From Serripes groenlandicus (Eukaryota > Mollusca > Bivalvia > Cardiida > Cardiidae): a DNA stretch of 64,000 bases. Positions within the stretch are counted from its first letter, which is position 1, and each line of letters begins with the position of its first letter. Positions 1 through 12,300 of the stretch are shown one piece after another. A program made the translations under genes and the position numbers. Location: contig JASEVX010000094.1 in NCBI GenBank assembly GCA_031761405.1, forward strand, positions 70,001-134,000, given 5' to 3'. The notes below the pieces were generated by a model, which searched no databases, was not told the origin of the DNA, and saw only the letters and a program-made list of their open reading frames with translations.

Positions 1-1850
1 AACACACCCTGTCTGAATTCTTTTCCGCCTCACCCTTTACTTGACTCTAGACGATTACACGTTTTACCTGTTTACTGACGGTTGAATAATGTGGTCAGTT
101 AACTCACAAGTTATGGTCGTATTCTGCTTCTTATTTACGTATTAAGGCTTCAGAGTTACTGGTGCTTTACACCGTTTTAAACAAGTGTTCAGTTGTATGG
201 AGATTTCTGAGTAAGTAACTACTGGTCCTTTATAGATGCTGACACCAGCGAATTAGTATTAATGCTAACCCCACACTAATAAGGGTCAAGTGAAATCAAT
301 TACTTCCATTTTCTAATTATTTGGTTTGACCCGGACGGGGTCGAATTTCCGATCCTACGCACCAGAAGCGTCACGACATCGCCGAGGAGGTATATAAAGG
401 TATATAAGGAACTAGCTGAGAAGTTCTAACTGATCTTCAGACATTTGTTTATTTGACTAAACGCTAGTTCTATCTACTGCGTACAGTGTGTTCCTTAGTG
501 AATATATCTTAGATAATGTGTTGAGCTCAAACGCATTTACTGTTTTTAGACGAGGCACGAACTTTGATCAAGTTCGTCAGATAAAATAAAATAATATATC
601 CCCTGCATTACTCAGTCATTAGTTAGGTTATACAGATTTGAAGACAGTTGGGCAATGTATTTATCTGAATAGACCACTTCGTACATAACAGCATTAATTC
701 TTACCCTATCCCGAATCCTAACCCTTTTCCTGGCTGGTGAGTCCATATGTATTTGATTACAAATGTAACAGCGTTAACAGAGGATTTGAAACGTATTTTA
801 TTCCTTTTATCAGGTGTAAAACGTATCAGTTACAGATTGAAAATGAAAAGTATAGAACATATGTTATCAACTTGTACAACATATCATAAAAAACGTATTT
901 ATACACGAAATAAAGCAAATCAAATACGGTTACATAATATATAAAATTATGTAAGAATGTTATTTTTTTTATATTGTATACTGATAATGCAAAACGTGTA
1001 ATCTTTAGATTACTGCAATGTAGACGTATTGTTGAAAAAAGTTTAAAAAAACCGCTTTAACAGGGGCCATTACAAACCCATTCAAAAAACGTTTGCTTTA
1101 AGGCTTTATTAATGAAAGTGATGCAAACAATTTATATAAATCGTTAATTTAAGATGTAATTTAGAAAATAAAAGTGTTCGAGACGTTCCCCCAGCATTGA
1201 ACGCCGTGTTATGTAGAGTTACAGTTAGGCATTATATGTTCGCCTGTGTGAAACTTCCGGCTTGAGGATCAAGTGACATATCTTCGCACTATATTATTGT
1301 CCTTAAGAACAGAATCAGGAAGTTTTACAATTTCGTATTACTCATAGTGATCAACATTCAGGCCTTATACCGACCATTTTCATAATATATCTATAGGTGC
1401 TACATATTTACGAAAAAAAACACGTAAACTGATTGTAATTAAACACAAATTAAAGAGTATACTTTGTTCATTTAAAATGATTTTAAAAGTAATTGACTAG
1501 ACGTAGATAATATTCGTGTAATGTGTTACATGTATGCATGATCATACAATGTTTGGAATTCGTATAACTCTCGTCTATTATTAAACACAGAAAATAATAA
1601 AGTAAAGACTTTCAGAAAATGTATAATAAATTTATAATGATATATGTTTAGAAAAAGGGCCAAGATGGCGCTTAATTGACCATCTGCCTGATGGTACATG
1701 TATGTGAAACGGATAATATCGGGGGAGGGGGGGGAGATTTGTTCATTTTCAGCCCTTTTCTGGTGCCAACTGGTGACTACCATTTGAAACCAGTCAATAT
1801 GAAACACATTTTGTAGGAGGTCACGTTTCTGCTTAACCATTTCCCTGATA
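1..1850. other. Upstream non-coding DNA, nothing recognised
   Basis: AT-rich sequence without coding potential on either strand that I can support. Two TATATAA-like words at about 390-408 could be a core promoter by chance; no linked transcript features seen. The 104-codon minus frame at 1526-1840 shows no domain and no splice context. Confidence 0.5.
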
Positions 1851-1854
1851 AAGT

Positions 1855-2052
1855 CGGGTTCTTACGCCTCTGCAGCAGACGACGTATAAAACGTGTGCAG
1901 CCAAAGGAACACTTTCTCATGATGAGCTATTTATCCTTTTGCCACAATATAGGATCAATAGTTATACTTTCATTTATAGATACGTGTATTCTAACTCTAT
2001 GCCAAGTTGTTTTCAAAGTTGTATGCAGCGGATTTGTTGTATGTGGTAAAGG
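1855..2052. mobile_element. Family A MITE copy, diverged
   Basis: Contains CTCTGCAGCAGACGAC, the central TTTTGCCACAAT word, the TTCATTTATAGA block and ends GTATGTGGTAAAGGGT, matching the family A consensus seen in the introns. Left TTAA end lost. Confidence 0.7.
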
Positions 2053-2167
2053 GTGCATAATCTTGATATGAGGCAAGCACTTTCATAACGTAATAAACAA
2101 TTGGATCAAAATGGTCCTAAATCGATCACCTGAGTGATAATATAGTAGCAAATATGTAACTTCTAAA

Positions 2168-2349
2168 GTCGGGGAAAATGTAATTAAGGTGGGAGGAAAC
2201 TGCAAGGAGTAGGCACTGTAAAATAAAAATTCCTTAAAGGAGAAGGACAAAGTTTCAAGTCGGGGAAAATGTAATTAAGTTAGGAGGAAACTGCAAGGAG
2301 TGGACATTATAAAATCAAATTTCTTAAAGGAGAAGGATAAAGTTTCAAC
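2168..2349. repeat. 91-bp tandem duplication
   Basis: Two adjacent copies starting GTCGGGGAAAATGTAATTAA at 2168 and 2259, about 90% alike. Confidence 0.85.
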
Positions 2350-2502
2350 ATGTATAGTTAACAAGAGAGCCATAATGCCCTGGATCGCTCACCTGATAAT
2401 GTGTTTTTTTATACTTAATAAGAGAAGCCATGTTTTTAACGGATCATATCATCGAAATAATTTCAACAATCTTAGTAGAGGGTCACCAAAGGAAAGTTTT
2501 AG

Positions 2503-2951
2503 AAAAAATGTGATCTCTAAAGTTTAGACTGTCAATTCAAGTGTTAAGAGTTCAAACCTCAGCTCGGTCAACATTCTGTTCGACACTTGACAAAAGTCAA
2601 AGCGACAAGCGTTATTCGTCTTCTTTCAATGGGTGAACCGTCTATTTTGAAAAGGATTGTTATGTGGAGTACTGATTTGCGAAAGCAAAGAAACACATGG
2701 GTAGTAAAAATGGCTGATTAGTTAAATTATAGTTGTACTGGATAGACGTTCTCGTAGTCTGCTTTGAATAATTGAAAAATGTGGTCTCTAAAGTTTAGAC
2801 TGTCAATTCAAGTGTTAAGAGTTCAAACCCCCAGCTCGGTCAACATTCTGTCCGACACTTGACAAAAGTCAAAGCGACAAGCGTTATTCGTCTTCTTTCA
2901 ATGGGCGAACAGTCTATTTTGAAAAGGAGTGTTATGTGGAGTACTGATTTA
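2503..2951 (+). repeat. Two direct copies of a SINE body fragment
   Basis: About 170 bp repeated at 2503-2672 and 2775-2951. Both hold GAGTTCAAAC, a B-box-like word, then CAGCTCGGTCAACATTCTGT and GACAAAAGTCAAAGCGAC, shared with the SINE copies at 31364, 37253 and 62512. The 5' tRNA-like A box is missing. Confidence 0.75.
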
Positions 2952-3319
2952 CTATAATACTAAACATAGTGTACCGTAGTGCACACTTGCATTAAACACA
3001 CACTTACGTTGATTTTCCTGGAGCATGTTTATAAAGACTTGATGTTCAATAGTATTTTAGCCAAAACTAAAATGCATGATGTTTGTTTTTTTTTTTTGTA
3101 TGGTGCTTTACGTCGCTTTTAACAAAAGTCAACACTATTAATTTATGTACACTCTCTTTGTGTAGCTAACATTATCTATACATATATTTGAGTCAAGGTT
3201 GTCTTCAGTAATTCTAAAAGATAAACACTGACTTAACTCTCAAGAGCGCCATGCTATCATTTACCGGATGTCGTGGAAAGTATCACACGCACGCACCCCC
3301 CCACATGCTGGTATACCCA

Positions 3320-3760
3320 ACACACTGAGGTATATGATCCCACACAAACACACCGAGGTCTATGCTTATTCGTCATGTTTCAAATATAAGAAAAATGTAA
3401 TGACATAAAGAATTGGTCCTGAATGTCATTTATCATAAGCACATTGGGGTAGCATAATTTTTGGGAAACCAGTACAAGGTAAACAATCCGAGGTAACAAC
3501 CTCAGTATGTGACACACAACAACCTCGGTATGGGACACACAGTAGAATATCGGAACGAGGTGTGTGGGGTCACACACAGCACCCTTACAAGCTTCAAATC
3601 GACACACCGAGGTATCGTCCATTTTTTCAGATATAAACATAGACGAGCATTCTGCGTTACTTTAGAGGTAAACATACCGAGGTAATGGAAAAAGTACCTC
3701 GGTATTTGTTGGTACCTCGGTAAGTTGTTGTGTATTCCTATGACCTACCTCGGTGAGTAA
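3320..3760. repeat. Cluster of ACCGAGGT words in both orientations
   Basis: About ten occurrences of ACCGAGGT/ACCTCGGT or one-mismatch forms, in both orientations and with irregular spacing, leading up to the CA microsatellite. No other structure seen. Confidence 0.6.
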
Positions 3761-3769
3761 GGTATACCA

Positions 3770-4103
<334 letters not shown>

Positions 4104-4299
4104 GGGGTGGGGGGAAGAGAGAATATATCAGAATAGATAAGCATCTAAAATCTGTTATTGTACATGTATGTGTCTCTGCTTTAAACCATGAAGTAAATGA
4201 GTGGTGTCGGGCGATTTGGAGTTTTATTGACTTTCCGGTTTAGCATCATATAACGATACATTGACGTTAAACCAGCTGGGCTACACTTCTGTTTTTTTT

Positions 4300-6085
4300 G
4301 TCGAGAGTTGTATCCATGATTAAATATCATGTACACGGACTCTGAAGACTCTGGTGATACAGTTCTGGTTATTTGTCGAGAGTTGTATCCATGATTAAAT
4401 ATCATGTACACGGACTCTGAAGACTCTGGTGATACAGTTCTGGTTATTTGTCGAGAGTTGCATCCATGACTAAATATCATGAACACGGACAATGAAGACT
4501 CTGGTGATACAGTTCTGGTTATTTGTCGAGAGTTGCATCTATGACTAAATATCATGTACACGGACTTTGAAGACTCTGGTGTTACAGTTCTGGTTATTTG
4601 TCGAGAGTTGCACCTATGACTAAATATCATGTACACGGACTCTGAAGACTCTGGTGATACAGTTCTGGTTATTTGTCGAGAGTTCCATCTATGACTAAAT
4701 ATCATGTACACGGACTTTGAAGACTCTGGTGATACAGTTCTGGTTATTTGTTGAGAGTTGTATCGATGACTAAATATCATGAACACGGACTTTGAAGACT
4801 CTGGTGTTACAGTTATGGTTATTTGTCGAGAGTTGCATCTATGACTAAATATCATGTACACGGACTTTGAAAACTCTGGTTATACAGTTCTGGTTATTTG
4901 TCGAGAGTTGCATCTATGACTAAATATCATGTACACGGACTCTGAAGACTCTGGTGATACAGTTCTGGTTATTTGTCGAGAGTTGCATCTATGACTAAAT
5001 ATCATGTACACGGACTTTGAAGACTCTGGTGATACAGTTCTGGTTATTTGTTGAGAGTTGTATCGATGACTAAATATCATGAACACGGACTTTGAAGACT
5101 CTGGTGTTACAGTTCTGGTTATTTGTCGAGAGTTGCATCTATGACTAAATATCATGTACACGGACTTTGAAAACTCTGGTTATACAGTTCTGGTTATTTG
5201 TCGAGAGTTGCATCTATGACTAAATATCATGTACACGGACTTTGAAGACTGGTGATACAGTTCTGGTTATTTGTTGAGAGTTGTATCGATGACTAAATAT
5301 CATGAACACGGACTTTGAAGACTCTGGTGATACAGTTCTGGTTATGTGTCGAGAGTTGCATCTATGACTAAATATCATGTACACGGACTTTGAAGACTCT
5401 GGTGATACAGTTCTGGTTATTTGCCGAGAGTTGCATCTATGACTAAATATCATGTACACGGACTTTGAAGACTCTGGTGTTACAGTTCTGGTTATTTGTC
5501 GAGAGTTGCATCTATGACTAAATATCATGTACACGGACTTTGAAGACTGGTGATACAGTTCTGGTTATTTGTTGAGAGTTGTATCGATGACTAAATATCA
5601 TGAACACGGACTTTGAAGAATCTGGTGTTACAGTTCTGGTTATTTGTCGAGAGTTGCATCTATGACTAAATATCATGTACACGGACTTTGAAGACTCAGG
5701 TGATACAGTTCTGGTTATTTGTTGAGAGTTGTATCGATGACTAAATATCATGAACACGGACTTTGAAGACTCTGGTGTTACAGTTCTGGTTATTTGTCGA
5801 GAGTTGCATCTATGACTAAATATCATGTACACGGACTTTGAAGACTCTGGTGATACAGTCTGGTTATTTGTCGAGAGTTGCATCTATGACTAAATATCAT
5901 GTACACGGACTTTGAAGACTCTGGTGATACAGTTCTGGTTATTTGTCAAGAGTTGCATCTATGACTAAATATCATGAACACGGACTTTGAAGACTCTGGT
6001 TATACAGTTCTGGTTATTTGTCGAGAGTTGCATCTATAACTAAATATCATGTACACGGACTTTGAAGACTCTGGTTATACAGTTC
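4300..6085. repeat. 75-bp minisatellite, about 24 copies
   Basis: Unit runs TGGTTATTTGTCGAGAGTTG ... CTGGTGATACAGTTC, exactly 75 bp in most copies. A multiple of three keeps long frames open on the minus strand, but those are not genes. The array ends about 120 bp before the start codon of exon 1, so it may lie in the promoter or 5' leader. Confidence 0.95.
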
Positions 6086-6205
6086 GGATGCGCAGGTGCA
6101 TCTGAGTCTTCACTGTACGCAAAGGCAACAAGACCAGAAAATCGGAAGTTGCGGCCAAAATATACAAATATTTTGTCTAAATTTTCTAGGAACCTAGAAG
6201 TACAA

Positions 6206-6307
6206 ATGTCTGTGGGTCTATCAGTAATATGTTGGATAGTTCCCGCACTGTTTCTCCAACAATGCTACTGCTATGTAGCGAATGGAGAGATACCAATGAA
6301 AGAACAG
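6206..6307 (+). CDS. Exon 1: start codon and signal peptide
   Basis: Encodes residues 1-34. ATG at 6206 is the first in-frame ATG of the open frame and is followed at once by a hydrophobic stretch (VICWIVPALFL) ending near QQCYC, a plausible signal-peptidase site around residues 20-24. Donor GTAATC at 6308, phase 0. An out-of-frame ATG at 6088 lies upstream if the 5' leader reaches that far. The leader abuts the 75-bp minisatellite that ends near 6085. Confidence 0.75.
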
Positions 6308-9300
6308 GTAATCTTTCGAGATTCTACAATAACAACACGTTTTTCTAAAACAATCCGTTTTAAGATCATTCTTATAACTTATAGTACAATTAAATAACTT
6401 ATATATTTGCCGTAATGTTTTTAAAGTCGTCTGTTGTAGAATTGTTGTATGTGTTAATACACCTAATAGGGCATACGGTAGGAACTAGGATTGAGATAAA
6501 AGATAAATTAAAACTTAAACGCTTTTACACTTGCAGCAAATCTGCTTGAGTGCAGCAGTCGTCTCTAAAACATATTAGCAAAAAATATGGAAACTCTTTA
6601 TAAAAAAAAGGATTACCATTCAGTATAGTTGAACACTAAAGAAGTTGCTCCTGTACAGCAATTTCTCATTTTGCTACATTGTTTTTAAAAGTCGTGTCTT
6701 ACAAATGTGTTAAAAAGAATATGCATTTTGGAAATTATCTCACCATCTCACCCAATACTGATCTTACCATTGATTTCGTTGTTTGAACAGCGGGTGTCAG
6801 CTCAGAAGCCATGCAGCACTATCGACCTACATCTACGGGACATGGAAAGCGTTATAAAATGTTCCCCAATTCCAAATACTGATGGGTTGGATCTTAGATG
6901 TTTAGTTAGCATATATTTCGAGGATAGGAACGCAATTGCTCTTAAAGAATGTCGCCGTGGAACATGGACCGACACAGATTTAGGTAAGCAAGTAACGGAC
7001 ACCTAGAAAAGGGGGAGTCAACAGGATTGTAATGAATATTCATGAGCTACCTTAGCGTCTTTTTCAATGTGTCATTAGCATTCTTTGGGATTGTCTTCGG
7101 ATATGAATAAAGTGTGTCGTGTATTTGCGTTTTAATTGCGCTGGTAATGTAATAATTATTTTACATGTATATTGAAACCATTCCTTCGTTAAAAATATTA
7201 ATTATATTCACGTAGAAAGTAAAACTAGGCTATGATTCTAATTAAGACACATGTATTATATAACTCTTTCACTTCCTTATTTCACAAAGTCGACTCGTAG
7301 CGTGGGAAATTTATGAAAATATAAATGGCGGATGAATATTTACTACAGTACTTAAGCCACGCCCCTAGAAAAGTATTGTAATACGTAGGTCCCGCCCAAT
7401 AACATCTTCAAATTAAATGTCCATTGTTCTGTTGGAGAAAATAACAACACAATCTTTATTTACGGGTTTTTATTAACTTTGACGCTAGGTTTTCGATACA
7501 TAAAATAGAAATGATTTTCCTAAATATTACTGGTTGTCTGCATATTTACTACGTAGCGCAGATGAACCTTGCTGAAAATAGTCCGCGCACTGTCTGACGT
7601 CACAATTCCGTATTACACTAGGTGGAATACGTGATTTAATCTGTCGTGTCTGAACTGCGCATGACAATCTGCATGTATTTGCGCCGGAAAATGTATATAA
7701 TAAAAACAAATATCACTTGACCAAATTTTGTACTTCATGAAATTATGATAAATTGTTGTAGCTAATTATTATTTTTAAAAAATAGTGTAGGCTATAGTTT
7801 TAAAAATATATAGTTGTTTTGTTGTGACCAAATATGGATATTTGATAATGATTAATCACATCTCTCTTTTCATATTTTACTAGGTCCAAAGCGACAACTT
7901 CACAAACGTTTTATCTGGTTAATTCCTGCAGCACTCATTATTGGCTGCGTTGTTCTATGTAAGATATTACTTTCATATGAGGCAGTGCATGAGAAAAGGG
8001 ACAAGTAACCTATCTTGACAACCTGCTTAGTCTGAACAGAATCTTCACATGTAAAAAGCATGTGTCAGAAATATGTGAACAGTGTAGATCTTGATCAGAC
8101 TCTGTTGATTCACAGGCTGATCTGGATCTGTAATATTTGAAAGAGCTAAATTGTATCTTTACTCACGTACTGACTCATATCATACTCATTGTATTGATAT
8201 TCTGTTTAAACTCGAATACATTGCATGAGGCTGCTTCGCAAAAAACTATCTTTGGGACCTAGATCAACCTGAGCGACTGTGAAGTCTGATCGGAGACCAT
8301 GCAATACCGATAGCCTTGTGGTTGAGGCATCCGCTTTGGTAAGTGGATGTTGACGGTTCGAATCCCAATGGCGACAGCGGAGTCTGTTCTCATACGGTCG
8401 GTTTGTGACCCTCAGGCTAGTTAAATAATGACACCAAATGCCTGCCTCTCTGCAATTGTACCACATTAAAACCTTCATATTCCTATTCTGTATTTATAAA
8501 ATTGTAAATGTATTCGTTTATGTAATGATGTTCTCACTTCATATTCACTGTCCGTCCACATTGGGTGCCAGAGGTCGCGTGTACGATCCCCGGCCAGGTC
8601 ATACCAAATACTTTAAAGTGGTAGTAATTTATTTCCCTCCTTGGCTTTCAGTATTGTGGGGTTAACATTACGACTGACTCTCTAGTGTCAGGATTAATAG
8701 ACCAGTAGTACTCAATATACTATATAATGTACTTATATATGGTTCACATTATATGATATAATATATACCATATAGAGAGGGGCTATTTATAGTAACACGG
8801 TCCTGTGTGGGATTCACCGAATTTTCTCATACGATTACATTACGGTCATTATTATTACAGCATTAGGACCATATAGAGAGACTATTTGAAGTATCTTAAC
8901 GAGGTATTGTGTGAGTTTTCCCCCATTTCTTTATCAAATGAAAACTCTGACACCTGTGGTCGATACGGGAGTTCAGTCATACTCCTTGTGATGTTGCACG
9001 CAAATAATACACTCCTCACGAGGCACGTGTTTGTGTAACACATGTAATTATCAGTTCAACAGTAAACTAACTCTATACATTGTACATTATCTATAGGCAA
9101 ATGTGGTGGTGGTGGTGGTAGTACTCAGATTATTTATAAAACCCCTCCAACATTTACGACATGCAAGCCTTCAGGTATACAAGATACGTACGTGGTTGAG
9201 GCGGGAGAAACCAGCACAGTTGTAACGTGGTCTGCCCCAATCGCCACAGACTCAGATGGACAAGTTGAAAGGTAATGTTCAAAACTCTTAAAAGATGATT

Positions 9301-12300
9301 TTTCTTCGCTTTGCAGCTGACACATTTTGTCATCCAAATGCAATACCGTACACACATATCTCTGTGCCGAATTCATTCCTTAAGGTAGACACTTCCATGT
9401 TCAAAATCGGTTGTATATTACATATAGCTCTATAACAGTTATGTAATATTCGTATAACTATGAGGCAAATCATGCTTATGAGACACTAACCCCACAAAAA
9501 TGAGCGCCAGGGGGCGGTAAAGTTAGAAACATCGGTGTGCATTTTGACGAATAGTTAATTTTGTAACGATTGCGTAATGGTTGAAACGGGGTTGTTTACG
9601 CCCATTTGAATAATATTTCAGTTATTATCACAGCGTTTTACCAGTACTACGAGTCAGTGGAAATGCTTATCGCTAGTTCATGTTATATCAAATACTTCTG
9701 TGTTAACATTAAATATGCTGAACTCCAGATGGAGATCAGCATTTTGAAATGTTGAAACATCTGGAAATATTCCTTATAGTGACAACAAAGTATGTAGTAC
9801 ATATTTCAAAACTATTTTGGCAGTGACGGTTGAAAAGTCATGAAAATGTACAAAATTTGGATTACCAGTAACAATGTAGCATAACAGATGAATATTTAGA
9901 TAATAATTTTACTGGAAAGTGAATTTATTACTCTAGTTTTATCCCAGAATTATGATTCTAGTATTTCAAGACAACTTTTAAACAGTTTTAAAACATAGAC
10001 TATACTATCTATACTGTGGATACGAGCGAGAAAACCAACATTACGGCCTCTGCGTAATGTATCGAACCCGATCAGCATGCGCAGTCCGCGCAGACTGATC
10101 CGGGCCGACACATTCCGTCATAGAGGGATAGAGGTATGGAGAAATGATTTCTGAAACAGAAAATACACAGCAGGCAAAAAGTGTATATCATGGTTAGCCT
10201 GCGCGACATGCTTTGGCTAATCTGGGTCGATACTTTACGTCGGTCAATGTGTGTTTACAGCAAACTATCCCCGGTACACTATAGTTATAGTGCTCCCGTA
10301 ATTAGGACTATTCGTTGTTTCTAGCGGGAATTTAATTATCCTTGAACATATTTGTATAGATATCACATAACCTTTTCCCACACCAAACACATGCAACAAA
10401 TTACTTTAAAAATGTATAGATATCACTTAACCTTTTCCCCCACAAAACACATGCAACAAATTACTTTAAATATGTATAGATATCACTTAACCTTTTCCCT
10501 CACAAAACACATGCAACAAATTACTTTAAAAATGTATAGATATCACTTAACCTTTTCCCACACAAAACACATGCAACAAATTACTTTAAAAATGTATAAA
10601 TATCACTTAACCTTTTCCCCCACAAAACACATGCAACAAATTACTTTAAAAATGTATAGATATCACTTAACCTTTTTCCACACAAAACACATGCAACAAA
10701 TTACTTTAAAAATGTATAGATATCACTTAACCTTTTTCCACACAAAACACATGCAACAAATTACTTTAAAAATGTATAGATATCACTTAACCTTTTCCAA
10801 CACAAAACACATCAGCAACAAATTAGCAGAGGCGTCATAAAGCGGCTGTACGTATGTCGGAAAAGGAGTTAATTACTGTTTTACAGCGTAACCCAGACTG
10901 GAGGCAGTCCGAGCGGAAGCCTGTTTGAGGGATCTACAACTAGAAAAACACATTACATCACGTACGAGGCCAAGGATAATGATGGGCTTATAAATTCATG
11001 TCACTTTAGTTTCTCTGTCGAGAGTAAGTATATAGCAGCTGTTGAATCTAAACCCTCCCTTTCCCACATACAACACATCTGCAGCAGACGGCTTTGAAAA
11101 CGTATTGACAAAAGCGTGACAAATCTCCATAAATGAGAGTTTAATTATTAAACAGAGATGAGCAAATTCTTCTTTTGCCACAATGTTTTCAGAAGTCGTC
11201 TGCGTCTACAAGTGGGAAAGGGTTAATCTTTAATTTTAATATTTTTTATTGAGGTTAAACGCAGTTTTCAACATTTTTTTAAAAAAATGCGCCTTTCTCA
11301 CGGGCACTCAGCCATTACTGCTGCGAGCGGGGATCGAACTTAGGACGCCCGGGATAATAACCACTCCGCTAATCACTCAACTACAACGGATACATGGTAT
11401 AAACGCATGGTTTACCTTTCTCACATACAACAAATCTGTGGCAGACGACTTTGAAAACATTTAGTATAAACTATGAAAGATCAAGTATTGAATAAAGTTG
11501 AAAACAATGTGGTAAATGGAGAAACTGCTCATGATGAGCAAGTTCTCCCCTTGTCACAATGTTTTCAAAGAGTGCCTGATGCAGATGCATCAGAAAGTGT
11601 CTGTATGTGGGAAAGGGTCAAGTGAAATGGCTACGTGATAAAACTGAAATGTTTGTGATAATATATATATATGTATATGAGCCGTTCCACGAGAAAACCA
11701 ACTTCATGGACGCTGCGTAAAGTATCGACCCGGATCAGCCTAAGAATGTCGTGCAGGCTAACCCGGACAGTCACTTTTCGCCTCCTGTGGATTTTCTGTT
11801 TCATGACATTGTACATAAACAAAAATAGAACTCCTTCTACTTTATTTGCAAGATTCAAACCAACCATTCAATTTATTCATAAAAGGGATTTGTTTTTTTA
11901 ATCATAATTATCCATCGAATTAAGGGTAATTTTGTTTTTAAGTTAATTAACTTTCATTTCAGTTAAAACCTGCGAAACAGCAGCATGGCCTAACAACGGA
12001 AAGAGGAGTTGTAATCAGTATAATTATCTCGGCAGTGTCTGCACATACACCTGTTATCCTGGGCGTGAGTTGTCTGGAAGCAGTCAGATCACATGTCAAG
12101 GTAGCTCCTCCCCTACATGGTCGTTGACGCCCACTTGTGAAAGTAGGTGACGTTTTCTTTCTTAATTGAATATAGTGTAAACCTTGTGCCAAGTAGGTGT
12201 GTCAGTATTTGTGTGGGAACAGGTTAATAATGAAATTTAATTTTCATTTTATTAAATATTAAATAAATGATTATGTCACTACACTCTCTATGATTTTAAA

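Noticed and set aside
4181..5883. Long minus-strand frames of a 25-residue repeat protein
   Set aside because: They follow from a 75-bp minisatellite whose unit is a multiple of three; no start context, signal or splice logic.
6062..6205. N-terminal extension of exon 1 upstream of the chosen ATG
   Set aside because: The frame is open back to 6062 but begins with TTG; the first in-frame ATG is 6206 and a signal peptide follows directly.
10347..10830. CRISPR-like regular array
   Set aside because: The whole unit repeats without unique spacers, and the setting is a eukaryotic intron.
10352..10840. 162-codon + strand repeat frame
   Set aside because: Product of the 60-bp tandem array inside intron 4; units are near identical at DNA level and third positions are not favoured for change.
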